This document shows positions 9,287-20,058 of a DNA stretch of 64,000 nt, piece after piece. Within the stretch, counting starts at the first letter, position 1. Each line of letters begins with the position of its first letter. The notes beneath the pieces are model-generated. The model was not told the DNA's origin. It did not search any database and worked only from the letters and a program-made list of their open reading frames with translations. A program made the position numbers and the translations under genes. The stretch covers positions 780,233 through 844,232 of the forward strand of contig NZ_JANTYU010000002.1 in NCBI RefSeq assembly GCF_024806835.1, written 5' to 3'. The DNA comes from Xanthomonas sp. 3793 (GTDB lineage Bacteria; Pseudomonadota; Gammaproteobacteria; Xanthomonadales; Xanthomonadaceae).

Positions 9287-10015
9287 TCACTGCGCCACTG
9301 CCACCGCATCGTCCTGCACCGCATCTCGCACATCCTGCGCCAGCGTCGCCTTGACGATGATCGAGCGGATGGCGTCGGTGGCCTCCGACAGCGGCACGTC
9401 GCTGCTCAGGCGCTGGAAGGTATCGCGGCTGTTGTAGCCGGAGCCGTCCCTCAGATAGTGCTCGTACATCGACAGCAGATCCTGGCAGGCGGTGATCAAT
9501 GCGGCGATATTGCCGCGTACCAACGCGTGGCCGATCTGGTCGAAACTGTGCAGGCAGTCGGCCAGCCAATGCAGATCGTAACGTGCGGTGCTGGGCTCGG
9601 GCGCATTGTGACCGCGGCTGTAGGCGCTGTAGCGGCGCAGGCTGCGGGCGACGCGCGCCACGTGGGCAAACAGCGTTCCGATCTCGTTGGCGATATCCAG
9701 CTGTTGCACCATGACCATCGGGATCACTTGCTCGGGCGCGTCCGCGCCCTGCTGTTCTACGGCGCTTTGTTCCTGCTGCTCCAGCGACTGCTTGAGCACG
9801 GTGTAACTGCGCTGCAGCGATTCCAGCTCCAGCGTCGTGGCTGCGGCGCGCGCCTTGAGCTGTGACAGCGCTGCCTGATAGCGCGCAAGACTGTCCTGGG
9901 TGCTGGCGTGCTGCCCGTACTCGGCGTTGAGCTGGCGCCCACGCACGTACGCCAGCCCCGTGGCGATGAGCGCCCAGAGTGCGAAAGCAGGCACCAGGTA
10001 GATCAGGATGCCCAT
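9287..10015 (-). CDS. membrane-anchored coiled-coil protein of unknown function
   Basis: 242 residues. One N-terminal transmembrane helix (residues about 4-22, ILIYLVPAFALWALIATGLA) is followed by a heptad-like region from about 40 to 90, rich in Leu, Glu and Gln (QAALSQLKARAAATTLEL and onward), which looks like a coiled coil. The C-terminal half is soluble and helical with conserved-looking His/Trp/Asp residues (YDLHWLADCLHSFDQIGHAL). I do not recognise the family. It probably sits on the inner membrane with the coiled coil in one compartment. It is alone on its strand, converging with gcd. The gene is well supported by coding character and length, not by function. Confidence 0.75.
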   Translation of the reverse strand: MGILIYLVPAFALWALIATGLAYVRGRQLNAEYGQHASTQDSLARYQAALSQLKARAAATTLELESLQRSYTVLKQSLEQQEQSAVEQQGADAPEQVIPMVMVQQLDIANEIGTLFAHVARVARSLRRYSAYSRGHNAPEPSTARYDLHWLADCLHSFDQIGHALVRGNIAALITACQDLLSMYEHYLRDGSGYNSRDTFQRLSSDVPLSEATDAIRSIIVKATLAQDVRDAVQDDAVAVAQ

Positions 10016-10263
10016 GGGGATTCCTCGAAACGTTGCATACCTTGTCGGCTTGGCAGCGATGTTCTTGAGGGCAATCGGCGGCGGGCGATCAGTTTACTGG
10101 TCCACTCACCATCATCTGGCCGCTTTGGCTGCCAGCAATACCACCTAGCGGGTGCTGCAAGACAGATATGGGGGCAACGTAACCGTGATAGACGGGTGCT
10201 ATCTGCCGCTTCCTGGCACTGGCCGCGCTCACCATCCGGTTCTGTCAGCTGCTTGAAACGTAA
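10016..10263. other. intergenic region upstream of the coiled-coil gene
   Basis: About 300 bases separate two minus-strand genes (248 are covered here, the rest by the hairpin below). No open frame with coding character is seen. It should contain the promoter of the 242-residue protein, but no clear -10/-35 pair stands out. Confidence 0.45.
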
Positions 10264-10284
10264 ACGCCTCCGGTCAGGAGGCGT
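10264..10284 (-). terminator. possible terminator after the acyltransferase gene
   Basis: Stem ACGCCTCC (10264-10271) pairs with GGAGGCGT (10277-10284) around a 5-base loop, 34 bases beyond the acyltransferase stop. On the minus strand the stem is followed only by a broken T-run (TTTACGTTTC), so termination is plausible but weak. Confidence 0.45.
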
Positions 10285-10317
10285 AACGTGGTATGCCGGT
10301 AAGCCAGTGGGCGGCTA

Positions 10318-11421
10318 TCAAGGCAGCGGGGGCGTACCAGGCGACGCCTGTGTTGCCAATGCCACAGGGGGATTGGTCGGCAGCGGCGGCGCAGGCGCGG
10401 GGCGCAGCAGCAGACGCGTGCCCAGCCGGCGCAGCAGTGTGTTACCCGGCATTTCGACCAGGCGATACATGGCCCATGCCGCAGCAACGGTGATGGCGAT
10501 GATCGGTAGCGCCAGGGCCGGCTTCGGTGGCATGCCATCCATCACCGCCAGCGCGGCATAGATGATCGGAATGTTCAGCAGATACATCGAAAAGCTGCAT
10601 TCGCCGCTGAGCATCATGAAGCGGTTGCCGAGCAGGCGCTTGCTGAGGCCGGTATCGAAGGAGAACAGGAAGACGAAGATGCCGGAGAAGCCCGCCGTCT
10701 CCAGCGTGAGGTAAAGCTCGCGTTTGGAACCCAGATCCACGTCGATCACACCGAGGATCACCAGCGATATCAGTCCGATGACTGCCGCCTGCAGTATCGC
10801 GATCGCGGTCATGCTGTCGCTCGCACGCACGCGGCTGCGTATCAGGCCAAACACCACGCCTGCGAGAAAATAATGGATTTTCGATCCGACAAACGTACCG
10901 GGCAGTTCCTGTCGGTAGGCGATCAGCGCCATGATGGTGCCGAGCACCGCCACCATCAAGGCAACATTGTTCTTGTTGCGCAGGGCGCGCAACGAAAACC
11001 AGATGCCAACGAAGACCACGTAGAACTGAACTTCCGGCGGAATGCTCCATAGCGCGGAGACATTGCCCGAAAACAACAGGTGACGCAGCAGGTTGCCATG
11101 GCTGATGGCATAAACAAACTGCGGGTCGATCAGGTTGTAGATCAGGTACGAAGCCAGCACGACAGTGAGATAGGCCGGTGCAATGCGCGAGAACCTTGAA
11201 ATGGCGTAACGGGCCACCGAGCCATAATTGGCTTCTTTATCGCCATAAAGAAACGCCATCAAGAATCCGCTCAGGGTAAAAAACACCATGACGCCCATTT
11301 CACCGGGATAAAGATGGGTGTCGGCGAAGAATTTTTCTTCGGCCAGATGTGCGTAGACCACCAGCAAGGCAGCGAGCCCGCGAATACCGGTCAATGAATC
11401 GATGCGCTGTTCCTGCTGCAT
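10318..11421 (-). CDS. acyltransferase family 3 membrane protein
   Basis: 367-residue polytopic protein of the acyltransferase-3 (OafA/NodX-like) family, which transfers acyl groups to surface or exported carbohydrates. The N-terminus shows the family pattern: RIDSLTGIRGLAALLVVYAH with the conserved His, then GVMVFFTLSGFLM and the YAISRFSRIAPAYLT stretch. About ten hydrophobic segments follow. The C-terminal tail is Pro/Ala-rich. An in-frame extension of 40 codons exists upstream, but the chosen ATG directly precedes the conserved QEQRIDSLTG start. No glycan-synthesis genes adjoin it, so the acceptor cannot be inferred from context. Confidence 0.85.
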   Translation of the reverse strand: MQQEQRIDSLTGIRGLAALLVVYAHLAEEKFFADTHLYPGEMGVMVFFTLSGFLMAFLYGDKEANYGSVARYAISRFSRIAPAYLTVVLASYLIYNLIDPQFVYAISHGNLLRHLLFSGNVSALWSIPPEVQFYVVFVGIWFSLRALRNKNNVALMVAVLGTIMALIAYRQELPGTFVGSKIHYFLAGVVFGLIRSRVRASDSMTAIAILQAAVIGLISLVILGVIDVDLGSKRELYLTLETAGFSGIFVFLFSFDTGLSKRLLGNRFMMLSGECSFSMYLLNIPIIYAALAVMDGMPPKPALALPIIAITVAAAWAMYRLVEMPGNTLLRRLGTRLLLRPAPAPPLPTNPPVALATQASPGTPPLP

Positions 11422-11889
11422 GAGGGGGGCTCTCAGTGTGATCCATGCGAAAAAAACCCACGCCTGAACTGGCGCGATGCTGCTGTGTGGTGCGAAGTCG
11501 TCGTGGTCAGAGCATCCCCCCCCGGATCTGACCAGGTGCAAGCCTAGCCGATCGGCGCATTGCGCGTCATCGCTTTATGCAGTCCATCCCCATTGTGATG
11601 GAGGTCACGCAATGTATCGGGCTGAACAGGGACGCTGCATGTCGGGATTGGCCGCTGAGCCATGAACGCAAGATCGCCCCGTGTCGGCCAGGGCGCCGCA
11701 TTCACTCCAGGCAAGCGGTACCAATGAGCGACGCGACGACCGTCGAACGTCGCACGCTTGGCCGGCGGATGCTGCAATGGAGGCAGGATGCAGGTTCGAG
11801 CGCTGGCGCCACCGCGTGGCGGCAGGCGCATTCGGTTCCAACGCGTGCGTCGGTCCACCCAGCACGCGGCACTGCTTCTTCGTATACCT
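11422..11889. other. intergenic region between hutU and the acyltransferase gene
   Basis: 468 bases with several overlapping small open frames on both strands, none with recognisable protein character. Both flanking genes are on the minus strand; no T-run hairpin is visible after hutU. Nothing supported beyond that. Confidence 0.5.
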
Positions 11890-13557
11890 TCAGATCAGAA
11901 TCGCCGGCAGATCCAGTCCTTTCTCGCGCGCGCAATCGGTCGCAATGGCATAGCCGGCATCGGCATGGCGCATCACGCCGGTCGCCGGGTCGTTCCAGAG
12001 CACGCGTTCGATGCGTTTGTCGGCCGCTTCGCTGCCGTCGCAGACGATGACCATGCCGGCGTGTTGCGAGAAGCCCATGCCGACGCCGCCGCCGTGGTGC
12101 AGCGAGACCCAGGTCGCGCCGCTGGCGGTATTGAGCAGGGCATTGAGTAACGGCCAGTCGGACACCGCGTCGGAGCCGTCGGCCATGGCTTCGGTTTCGC
12201 GATTGGGCGAGGCCACGCTGCCGGAATCCAGATGGTCGCGGCCGATCACCACCGGCGCCTTCAGCTCGCCGCTGCGGACCATGGCATTGAAGGCCAGGCC
12301 CAACCGGTGGCGGTCGCCCAGGCCGACCCAGCAGATGCGCGCTGGCAGTCCCTGGAAGGCGATCTTTTCAGCGGCCATGTCGAGCCAGCGATGCAGATGC
12401 GCATCGTCGGGAATGAGTTCCTTGACCTTGGCATCGGTCTTGGCAATGTCGTCCGGATCGCCACTGAGCGCGACCCAGCGGAACGGGCCGATGCCGCGAC
12501 AGAACAGCGGGCGAATGTAGGCCGGCACGAAACCGGGGAAGTCGAACGCGTCGGACACACCTTGCTCCAGCGCCATCTGGCGCAGGTTGTTGCCGTAGTC
12601 CACGGTGGGCACGCCGAGCGCGTGGAAGGTGAGCATCGCGCGGATATGGTTGGCCATTGTCTCGCGCGCGGCGGCTTCTACTTCCTTGGGCGCGCTGACG
12701 CGCTTTGCGTCCCACGCTTCCACGCTCCAGCCCTGCGGCAGATAGCCGTTGACCGGGTCGTGTGCGGAGGTCTGGTCGGTCAGCAGGTCCGGCTTGATTC
12801 CGCGTAGCAGCAGTTCGTCGAGCACGTCGGCGACGTTGCCGAGCAGGCCGACCGACAGCGGCTTCCTGGCCGTGCACGATTCCTCGATCAGGCGCAGCGC
12901 TTCGTCCAGCGAGTCGGTCCAGGTGTCCAGATAGCCGGTGCGCAGGCGCATGTCGATGCTGGAACGGCGGCATTCCACCGCCAGGCACGAAGCGCCGGCC
13001 ATCACCGCAGCCAGCGGCTGCGCGCCACCCATGCCGCCGAGGCCGCCGGTGAACAGCCACTTGCCGGCCAGGTTGCCGGCGTAGTGCTGGCGGCCCATCT
13101 CGACGAAGGTTTCGTAGGTGCCTTGCACGATGCCTTGCGCGCCGATGTAGATCCAGCTGCCGGCGGTCATCTGGCCGTACATCGCCAGACCTTTCTTATC
13201 CAGTTCGTTGAAGTGGTCCCAGGTCGCCCAGCGCGGCACCAGGTTGGAGTTGGCGATCAGCACGCGCGGCGCATCGGCATGGGTGCGGAACACCCCGACC
13301 GGCTTGCCCGATTGCACCAGCAAGGTCTGGTCCTCGTCCAGTCGGGTGAGTGCGGCGACGATCGCATCGAAGGATTCCCAATCGCGCGCGGCGCGGCCGA
13401 TGCCGCCATACACCACCAGTTCCTGCGGGCGCTCGGCCACGTCCGGGTCCAGATTGTTCATCAGCATGCGCAGCGGCGCTTCGGTGAGCCAGCTCCTGGC
13501 GGTGAGCGTGGTGCCGGTGGCGGCGCGGATGACGCGGGTTGCATCGTGACGGGTCAT
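11890..13557 (-). CDS. hutU: urocanate hydratase
   Basis: 555-residue urocanase, second step of histidine degradation: urocanate plus water to 4-imidazolone-5-propionate, using tightly bound NAD+. The length is standard. Recognisable segments include [19 protein letters not shown] near the N-terminus, the Gly-rich [15 protein letters not shown] nucleotide loop, [19 protein letters not shown] (with the active-site Cys region) and [19 protein letters not shown] near the C-terminus. The frame stays open upstream, but the ATG at 13557 begins the conserved N-terminus. It is the last gene of the hutI-H-G-U run, 16 bases after hutG, so it is almost certainly co-transcribed. Confidence 0.97.
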   Translation of the reverse strand: MTRHDATRVIRAATGTTLTARSWLTEAPLRMLMNNLDPDVAERPQELVVYGGIGRAARDWESFDAIVAALTRLDEDQTLLVQSGKPVGVFRTHADAPRVLIANSNLVPRWATWDHFNELDKKGLAMYGQMTAGSWIYIGAQGIVQGTYETFVEMGRQHYAGNLAGKWLFTGGLGGMGGAQPLAAVMAGASCLAVECRRSSIDMRLRTGYLDTWTDSLDEALRLIEESCTARKPLSVGLLGNVADVLDELLLRGIKPDLLTDQTSAHDPVNGYLPQGWSVEAWDAKRVSAPKEVEAAARETMANHIRAMLTFHALGVPTVDYGNNLRQMALEQGVSDAFDFPGFVPAYIRPLFCRGIGPFRWVALSGDPDDIAKTDAKVKELIPDDAHLHRWLDMAAEKIAFQGLPARICWVGLGDRHRLGLAFNAMVRSGELKAPVVIGRDHLDSGSVASPNRETEAMADGSDAVSDWPLLNALLNTASGATWVSLHHGGGVGMGFSQHAGMVIVCDGSEAADKRIERVLWNDPATGVMRHADAGYAIATDCAREKGLDLPAILI

Positions 13558-13573
13558 GCCGGGTTCCTTGCAA

Positions 13574-14431
13574 TCAACGGTTGGCCGCGTGCGGCGCGGT
13601 GTTGGAGAGGGGCGCATTGGCGAACTGCAGGCAGGCCAGCAGCACGTGTCGCAGCACTGCGCGCAACGCGACGGCGTGCACCGGCTGCCACGGCGTGGGC
13701 CAGCTGTCCTGGGTGATGGTGTCCGGCTCGCGCATGTAGCCGCGGCAGGCCAGCTCCATCTGCAGCGTGTGCACGCCCCGATCGGGTTGCGCGTAATGAC
13801 GGGTGATCCAGCCGCCCTTGAAACGTCCGTTGCGCACGGTGCTGGAGCCGCTGCTTCGGCACAGCTGTTCGACGGCGTCGGCCAGGGCGGGATCGCAGCT
13901 GCGATCGTCGTTGCTGCCGATGTTGAACTGGGGCAACTCACCGTCGAACAGGTGCGGGATGACCGAGCGGATCGAGTGCGCGTCGTACACCACAATGTTT
14001 GCGTGGCGCTGACGCAGGCGCGCGATTTCGTCGGACAGGGCGAGGTGATACGGGTCGAACCACTGCGTGCGGCGCAGATCGATCTGCGCCTGATTCGGCG
14101 CCTGCCCGTCGGCATACAGCGGCTGATTGTCAAAGGTGGTCAGTGGACACAGGCCGGTGGTGTTCTGGCCCGGATACAGCGATGCGCCACTGGGGTCGCG
14201 GTTGACGTCGATGACCGAGCGCGAGATGGCCGTGCGCACCGTCGTGGCACCCATCGCCTGTGCGAAGTCGTACAACTGGTGCACCCACCAATCGGCGTCG
14301 CGGCGCGCCAGCCATGGCGACACGAACTGGTCGGCCACCGTCTCGGGCAGCTCGGTGCCGGTATGCGGGAAGCTGATGAGCAATGGCGCCTCGCCGCGAT
14401 GCACCTCCAGCCAAGCGGGCAGGGCGCTCAT
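13574..14431 (-). CDS. hutG: N-formylglutamate deformylase
   Basis: 285-residue HutG of the N-formylglutamate amidohydrolase family, last step of the five-step histidine pathway: N-formylglutamate to formate and glutamate. Supporting segments are [14 protein letters not shown] near the start (zinc-ligand region), [47 protein letters not shown] with a D-x-H pair, and [20 protein letters not shown]. Together with hutF in the same locus this means the cell uses the formiminoglutamate to formylglutamate route rather than HutG-formiminoglutamase. It lies 166 bases after hutH and 16 before hutU. Confidence 0.95.
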   Translation of the reverse strand: MSALPAWLEVHRGEAPLLISFPHTGTELPETVADQFVSPWLARRDADWWVHQLYDFAQAMGATTVRTAISRSVIDVNRDPSGASLYPGQNTTGLCPLTTFDNQPLYADGQAPNQAQIDLRRTQWFDPYHLALSDEIARLRQRHANIVVYDAHSIRSVIPHLFDGELPQFNIGSNDDRSCDPALADAVEQLCRSSGSSTVRNGRFKGGWITRHYAQPDRGVHTLQMELACRGYMREPDTITQDSWPTPWQPVHAVALRAVLRHVLLACLQFANAPLSNTAPHAANR

Positions 14432-14597
14432 CGCTGTGCTCCGGTTGCATGCTTGGAAACCAGAAAGTCGTGCCGGCCAGAGCGAGCGTCATCGGCTTTA
14501 GTACGCAATGCAGCCGTGTTGCGTGCAGATCTCGCGTCCGCCGCCAACGCACAGCACGGCGCCATGGCGCTGCGCAAATGCTGTGTTAGCCGCTGCG

Positions 14598-16139
14598 TCA
14601 TGCGTGCTGCTCCACGCCCGGCAACGCGATCGCCGCCGCGTCGGCCAACGCACCCGAGCGCACCAGCGCGCTGGCCGCCAGCATGTCGGGATGAAAGTAG
14701 CGATCGTCCTGCAGCATGGGCACCTGTGCACGCAGCAGGGCGCGTGCGGCTTCCAGTGCAGTGCTGGAGCGCAGCGGCGCATGGAAATCGCAGCCTTGCA
14801 CCGCCGCCAGCAACTCGATGCCGATCACGTGCGCGGCATTTTCCGCCATGGCCAGCAGGCGTCGCGCGCCATGCGCGGCCATCGACACATGATCTTCCTG
14901 GTTGGCCGAGGTCGGGATCGAGTCGACGCTGGCCGGATACGCGCGCTGCTTGTTTTCCGACACCAATGCCGCAGCAGTCACCTGCGGGATCATGAAGCCG
15001 GAATTCAGGCCCGGGCGCGGGGTCAGAAACGCCGGCAGGCCGGACAGCGCCGGGTCGACCAGCATTGCGGTGCGGCGTTCGCTGATCGAGCCGATCTCGC
15101 ATACCGCCATCGCCAGCATGTCGGCAGCAAAGGCCACCGGCTCGGCATGGAAGTTGCCGCCAGACAAGGCCTCGCCGGTGTCGCTGAAGACCAACGGGTT
15201 ATCGGAGACGCCATTGGCTTCGATTTCCAGCGTGCGCGCAGCCTGCCGCATGATGTCCAGCGCCGCGCCCATCACCTGCGGCTGGCAACGCAGGCAATAC
15301 GGGTCCTGCACGCGCACATCGCCAAGACGATGCGATTCGCGGATCGCCGAGTCGGTCATCAACGCCCGCAGCGCCGCAGCGGTTGCGATCTGCCCCGGTT
15401 GCCCGCGCAGTGCATGGATGCGCGCATCGAACGGCGTATCGGAGCCCTTGGCCGCTTCCACCGATAGCGCTCCGGTCACCAGCGCGGCCTGCAACACGGT
15501 TTCGATCTCGAACAGGCCGGCCAATGCACAGGCGGTGGAGAACTGGGTGCCGTTGAGCAGCGCCAGGCCCTCCTTGGCGCCGAGCACGCGGGGCTGCAAC
15601 TGCGCCTGCGCAAGCGCGTCGGCGGCAGGCAAACGCTTGCCGCCGACGAAGGCTTCACCGACGCCGATCATCGCCGCCGCCAGATGCGACAGCGGCGCCA
15701 GATCGCCGGACGCACCGACCGACCCCTGACACGGCACCACCGGAGTGATGCCCTGACGCAGCATCGCTTCCAGCAATGCCAACGTGTCCGGCTGCACGCC
15801 CGAGGCTCCCTGGGCAAGGCTGGTGAGCTTGAGCGCCATCATCAGCCGCACCACCGGCACCGGCGTGGGATCGCCGACGCCGGCTGCGTGCGACAACACG
15901 ATATTGCGTTGCAAGGTCTGCAGGTCCTGCCGCTCGATGCGCACGCTGGCCAGCTTGCCGAAACCGGTGTTGACGCCATAGACCGGCTCGCCGCGCGCGA
16001 CGATGGCCTCCACGGTCTGCGCGCTGCGTAGCACCGCCGCCGCGCAGGCGTCATCCAAGGCCACGTCAGCGCCGCGATACAACGCGCGCCATTGCGCCAG
16101 CGTCACCTGGCCGGGTTGCAAGACAACAGAAGCACTCAT
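14598..16139 (-). CDS. hutH: histidine ammonia-lyase
   Basis: 513-residue histidase, first committed step of histidine catabolism, giving trans-urocanate and ammonia. The autocatalytic MIO cofactor is formed from Ala143-Ser144-Gly145 in [17 protein letters not shown]. Other family blocks are [12 protein letters not shown] near residue 53, [25 protein letters not shown] and [15 protein letters not shown]. Length and spacing are standard. The ATG (16139) lies 17 bases past the hutI stop, with the hutI-H-G-U order supporting one operon. In-frame sequence further upstream belongs to hutI's other frame and is not part of the protein. Confidence 0.97.
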   Translation of the reverse strand: MSASVVLQPGQVTLAQWRALYRGADVALDDACAAAVLRSAQTVEAIVARGEPVYGVNTGFGKLASVRIERQDLQTLQRNIVLSHAAGVGDPTPVPVVRLMMALKLTSLAQGASGVQPDTLALLEAMLRQGITPVVPCQGSVGASGDLAPLSHLAAAMIGVGEAFVGGKRLPAADALAQAQLQPRVLGAKEGLALLNGTQFSTACALAGLFEIETVLQAALVTGALSVEAAKGSDTPFDARIHALRGQPGQIATAAALRALMTDSAIRESHRLGDVRVQDPYCLRCQPQVMGAALDIMRQAARTLEIEANGVSDNPLVFSDTGEALSGGNFHAEPVAFAADMLAMAVCEIGSISERRTAMLVDPALSGLPAFLTPRPGLNSGFMIPQVTAAALVSENKQRAYPASVDSIPTSANQEDHVSMAAHGARRLLAMAENAAHVIGIELLAAVQGCDFHAPLRSSTALEAARALLRAQVPMLQDDRYFHPDMLAASALVRSGALADAAAIALPGVEQHA

Positions 16140-16156
16140 GACAACTCCACGATCGA

Positions 16157-17362
16157 TCAGGTCGAATGCCCGCGCCAGATGCGGGCATGAAGAGGGTTGA
16201 AACCCATGCGATAGACCAGGTCGGCCGGCGCGTCGATGTCCCAGATCGCCAGGTCGCAGTCCATGCCGGCGCGCAGCTGGCCAAGCCGGGCGCTGCGGCC
16301 GAGCGCACGCGCAGCTTCGCGGGTGAAACCGGCGATGCATTCGTCCACCGTCATGCGGAACAACGTGGCCGCCATGTTCATCGCCAGCAACGGGCTGGTC
16401 AGCGGCGAGGTGCCCGGATTGCAGTCGGTGGCCAACGCCAGCGGCACCCCGGCCGCACGCAGCGCATCGATCGGCGGCAGCTGGGTATCGCGGGTGAAAT
16501 AGAACGCGCCGGGCAGCAGGACCGCCACGGTACCGGCAGCGGCCATCGCATCGATGCCGGCCTGGTCCAGGTATTCGATGTGGTCGGCCGACAACGCGCC
16601 ATGGCGCGCCGCCAGGGCTGCGCCGTGCTGGTTGCTCAGTTGCTCGGCGTGGATCTTGACGCGCAAGCCCTGGGCCTGCGCGGCGGTAAAAACCTGTTCG
16701 GCCTGCGCCGGCGAAAACGCCAGGTGCTCGCAGAACACGTCGACCGCCTCGGCAAGCTCCTGCGCGGCAATGGCCGGAATCATCTGCGTGCACACCGCAT
16801 CGATGTACCGCTGCGCATCGCTGCCCGGCGGCACCGCATGCGCGCCTAAAAAAGTCGGCACGACTTCGACCCGACGCAGCGTGGCAAGTTGGCGCGCCAC
16901 GCGCAGTTGCTTGGTTTCGTCCTCGAGCGTGAGCCCGTAGCCGGATTTGATTTCCAGCGTGGTCACGCCCTCGGCGAGCATGGCGTCCAGGCGCGGCAGG
17001 CTGGCGGCGAGCAATGCGGCATCGGCTGCGGCGCGGGTGGCGCGCACGGTGGCCACGATGCCGCCACCGGCCGCGGCGATCTGCGCATAGCTGGCGCCGC
17101 GCAGGCGTTGTTCAAACTCGTTGGCGCGATTGCCGGCATAGACCAGGTGGGTATGGCAATCGATCAGGCCCGGGCTGATCCAGCGCCGCTGGCAATCGTG
17201 CGTGCTGTCTGCTTCGAGCGCGGGCGCCTGTGCCGCCGTGCCGGCATACACGATGCGGCCGTCCCGGCAGGCGATCACGCCATCGTCCACGATGCCCAGG
17301 CCAGCATCGGCGGCGTCCAGGGTCATCAGCTGCGCGTTGTGCCAGAGGGCGTCGCAATGCAT
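16157..17362 (-). CDS. hutI: imidazolonepropionase
   Basis: 401-residue amidohydrolase-superfamily enzyme, third step of the pathway: 4-imidazolone-5-propionate to N-formimino-L-glutamate. Metal-site signature [16 protein letters not shown] near residue 60-75 is clear, followed by [38 protein letters not shown] with further His ligands, and [16 protein letters not shown]. It is the first gene of the minus-strand hut operon and starts only 60 bases from hutF, which is transcribed the other way; the shared gap holds a candidate HutC operator. The start ATG-CAT-TGC matches the expected N-terminus length. Confidence 0.96.
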   Translation of the reverse strand: MHCDALWHNAQLMTLDAADAGLGIVDDGVIACRDGRIVYAGTAAQAPALEADSTHDCQRRWISPGLIDCHTHLVYAGNRANEFEQRLRGASYAQIAAAGGGIVATVRATRAAADAALLAASLPRLDAMLAEGVTTLEIKSGYGLTLEDETKQLRVARQLATLRRVEVVPTFLGAHAVPPGSDAQRYIDAVCTQMIPAIAAQELAEAVDVFCEHLAFSPAQAEQVFTAAQAQGLRVKIHAEQLSNQHGAALAARHGALSADHIEYLDQAGIDAMAAAGTVAVLLPGAFYFTRDTQLPPIDALRAAGVPLALATDCNPGTSPLTSPLLAMNMAATLFRMTVDECIAGFTREAARALGRSARLGQLRAGMDCDLAIWDIDAPADLVYRMGFNPLHARIWRGHST

Positions 17363-17386
17363 GGCGCAGGCTCGTGGTGTCTGATA

Positions 17387-17396
17387 TGTATATACA
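17387..17396. promoter_or_regulatory. candidate HutC operator in the divergent hutI/hutF gap
   Basis: Perfect 10-base palindrome TGTATATACA in the AT-rich centre of the 60-base gap between hutI and hutF. Characterised HutC regulators of the GntR family bind palindromes of the TTGTATATACAA type, and hutC itself lies in this locus. One site could control both directions; urocanate is the usual inducer in relatives (established for the family, inferred here). Confidence 0.75.
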
Positions 17397-17422
17397 ATAA
17401 GATCGTCAATCGAGGGTGTCCA

Positions 17423-18793
17423 GTGGCAGATCAACCGGTACAGGCGTTGTGGGCAGCGCGGGCCCTGTTGCCCAGTGGCTGGGCGGGCAGTGTCCGGATC
17501 ACCCTGGAGCAGGGGCGCGTCGCTACGGTACAGAGCGAGGTGGCCGCGGCCGCCACCGATACCCGCGCAGAGATGCTGGTACCAGGCCTGGGCAACCTGC
17601 ACAGCCATGCGTTCCAGCGCGGCATGGCCGGCCTGACCGAAGTGGGGGGGCGCAGCGGCGACAGCTTCTGGAGCTGGCGCGAGTTGATGTACCGCTTCGT
17701 CGACCGGCTGGATCCGGACAGCCTGCAGGCGATCGCCGAGCAGGCGTATGTCGAGATGCTGGAAAGCGGCTTCACCCGCGTCGGCGAATTCCATTATCTG
17801 CACCACGCTGTCGGCGGTGCGCCCTACGCGCATGCCGGCGAGATGTCCGAGCGCATCGCCGCTGCGGCCGTCAGCACCGGGATCGGGCTGACCCTGCTGC
17901 CGGTGTTCTATGCGCATTCGGATTTCGGCGGGGCTGCACCGAGCGCGGCGCAACAGCGACTGATCCATGACATCGATGGGTTCGCGCGCCTGCTCGAGCA
18001 CTGCAGGCTCAGCCTCAAGGCATTGCCCGATGCCGTGCTCGGGCTGGCACCGCACAGTTTGCGTGCGGTCACGCCGCAGCAACTGCTGGCGCTGGTGCCG
18101 CTCACCGATGGCCCGATCCACATCCATATCGCCGAGCAGCAGCGCGAAGTCGACGCCTGCCTGGCGTGGTCGGGCCAGCGTCCGGTGCAATGGTTGCTGG
18201 GCAACGCACCGGTGGCGGCGCGCTGGTGTCTGGTGCACGCCACGCATGTGGACGCCAGCGAGCTGCGGGCGATCGCCGACAGCGGCGCGGTGGTCGGGCT
18301 GTGCCCGATCACCGAGGCCAATCTGGGCGACGGCTTGTTCCCGATGCAGGCATTCGCCGCCGCCGGTGGGCGCTTTGGCGTGGGCTCGGATTCGAACGTG
18401 TTGATCGATGCGGCCGAAGAACTGCGCCTGCTCGAATACGGCCAACGACTGCACCGGCAGGCGCGCAACGTGCTCGCGCCTGCCGACGTCTCCAGCGGGC
18501 GCTGGTTGTACGACCAGGCGGGCGACGGTGCAGCGCAGGCGCTGGGCGTGGCGCGGCATGGAATCCAGTCCGGCGCTGCGGCCGATCTGGTGGAGCTGGA
18601 CACTGCCCATCCGTCCTTGCTCGCCCGCAGCGACGACGCCTTGCTGGACAGCTGGCTGTTCGCCGCACGCGCCACTGCCGTGCGTCACGTCTGGCGCGGC
18701 GGGCGCCAGGTGGTGCGCGATGGTCGGCATGTGGATCGCGCGCGCATTGCCACGCGTTTTGCCGGCGTGTTGCGCACAGTGCTGGGCAATTGA
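17423..18793 (+). CDS. hutF: formimidoylglutamate deiminase
   Basis: 456-residue amidohydrolase that deaminates N-formimino-L-glutamate to N-formylglutamate and ammonia, the fourth step of the Pseudomonas-type pathway that ends with HutG. Metal-binding blocks are [16 protein letters not shown] near residue 55, [24 protein letters not shown] and the [19 protein letters not shown] segment. The start is taken as GTG at 17423 because GAGGG lies 6 bases upstream and the conserved N-terminus follows directly; the frame is open far upstream only because it is antisense to hutI. hutC follows after 42 bases in the same direction. Confidence 0.93.
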   Translation: MADQPVQALWAARALLPSGWAGSVRITLEQGRVATVQSEVAAAATDTRAEMLVPGLGNLHSHAFQRGMAGLTEVGGRSGDSFWSWRELMYRFVDRLDPDSLQAIAEQAYVEMLESGFTRVGEFHYLHHAVGGAPYAHAGEMSERIAAAAVSTGIGLTLLPVFYAHSDFGGAAPSAAQQRLIHDIDGFARLLEHCRLSLKALPDAVLGLAPHSLRAVTPQQLLALVPLTDGPIHIHIAEQQREVDACLAWSGQRPVQWLLGNAPVAARWCLVHATHVDASELRAIADSGAVVGLCPITEANLGDGLFPMQAFAAAGGRFGVGSDSNVLIDAAEELRLLEYGQRLHRQARNVLAPADVSSGRWLYDQAGDGAAQALGVARHGIQSGAAADLVELDTAHPSLLARSDDALLDSWLFAARATAVRHVWRGGRQVVRDGRHVDRARIATRFAGVLRTVLGN

Positions 18794-18835
18794 GACGATG
18801 CGGGCACAATGCAGGTCTGACCGGAGACCGCAGCT

Positions 18836-19573
18836 TTGACCGCCACCCCCATCGCCGCACCCGGCACCTTGCATCAACGCATCCGGCAGGATCTGGAGCA
18901 ACGCATTCATAGCGGCGACTGGCCGCCGGGCCATCGCATCCCGCCCGAACACGAGTTGATGACGCAGTACGGCTGCTCGCGCATGACCGTCAACAAGGTG
19001 CTCGGCCTGCTCGCCGATGCGGGCATGATCGAGCGCCGCCGCCGCACCGGGTCGTTCGTGGCCCGGCCGCATCCGCATCTGGAGCAGGTGGCGCTCTCGA
19101 TCCCGGATATCGAAGTGGAAATGACCACGCGCGGTCACCTGTATGCGTTTTCGCTGTTGTCGCGCCGGCTGCGCAACGTGCGTCAGCGCGTGCCTCAGGA
19201 GCGCGCGTTGGGCAGCACCGGCAAACTGTTGGCGCTCGATAGCGTGCATCTGGCCGACGGCAGCCCGTTTGCGCTGGAGCAGCGCGTGATCGATGTGACC
19301 ACCGTGCCAGACGCATTAAGGCAGACGTTCACCGATGTGGCGCCCGGGAGCTGGCTATTGCGCAACGTGCCGTGGACGCGCGCCGAGCATCGCATCAGTG
19401 CGGTCAGCGTCGACGCCGTACAAGCCAGGTGCCTGCAGGTCAACGAGGGTGCTGCATGCCTGGTGATCGACCGCCACACCTGGCGCGGCGATCAGCCGGT
19501 GACCTACGTGCGGCAAATGTTTCTGGGCGGCTCATACGATCTGGTGGCGCGATTTGCGCCCGGCATGCGTTGA
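18836..19573 (+). CDS. hutC: histidine utilisation repressor, GntR/HutC family
   Basis: 245-residue transcription repressor. Residues about 10-75 are a GntR winged helix ([20 protein letters not shown] followed by [20 protein letters not shown]). The rest is a UTRA ligand domain, with features such as [20 protein letters not shown] and [15 protein letters not shown] near the end. It should bind the palindrome between hutI and hutF and release on urocanate. The start is a TTG at 18836, chosen because GGAG lies 9 bases upstream and no ATG/GTG precedes the winged helix. It is probably co-transcribed with hutF, so it would regulate its own synthesis. Confidence 0.93.
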   Translation: MTATPIAAPGTLHQRIRQDLEQRIHSGDWPPGHRIPPEHELMTQYGCSRMTVNKVLGLLADAGMIERRRRTGSFVARPHPHLEQVALSIPDIEVEMTTRGHLYAFSLLSRRLRNVRQRVPQERALGSTGKLLALDSVHLADGSPFALEQRVIDVTTVPDALRQTFTDVAPGSWLLRNVPWTRAEHRISAVSVDAVQARCLQVNEGAACLVIDRHTWRGDQPVTYVRQMFLGGSYDLVARFAPGMR

Positions 19574-20058
19574 GGGGCGGTGCTGGAATGGGTGGGTGGC
19601 ATCGGTAACGGTGCTGTGGAAGATGTCGGCGTGATCGACATCGACGTGTCGCAGGCAGCGCTGCCTGAGCGGGTCAGCAGCTGCAATCACGCCGCAAATC
19701 GAACGCGCAATCCTTTCGAGGCGTCGGTCGGCCAATCCATGTATCCCGACATTTGGCTGACAGAGGGGCGTGACTCCCGACTGCAGGCAGCCAGCCGGTC
19801 CATCTGCGGCAGGGCAGCGCCGGTGTGCAGACGATCGTGCGCACGACTGCCGTCTCATGCCTTCTCGTGCTGTCTTGGCTGGATCGGGTGACGTAAGGAT
19901 CGCGACCTCGACGTCCGCAGGTAGTCAGCCGGCGCATTTGCGCCACTGCTTTCTGGACTTGCAGCTGCTTGTGCATGCAACTGCCGTCTCGATCAATCGC
20001 GTCCATATCAGAACCGCCGGTGCTCGATGGCGCGGCGCAATCTGTAGGGCACACCCGG
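19574..20058. other. intergenic region between hutC and a converging gene
   Basis: 485 bases after hutC. Small open frames occur on both strands but look like random GC-rich translation. No clear terminator hairpin, repeat or RNA is recognised. Confidence 0.5.

Noticed and set aside
10264..10284. Strong terminator for the acyltransferase gene
   Set aside because: Stem is good but the T-run is broken on the minus strand; kept only as a possible terminator.
19580..19891. Possible small gene after hutC
   Set aside because: Only an open frame; no start signal and no protein-like character.
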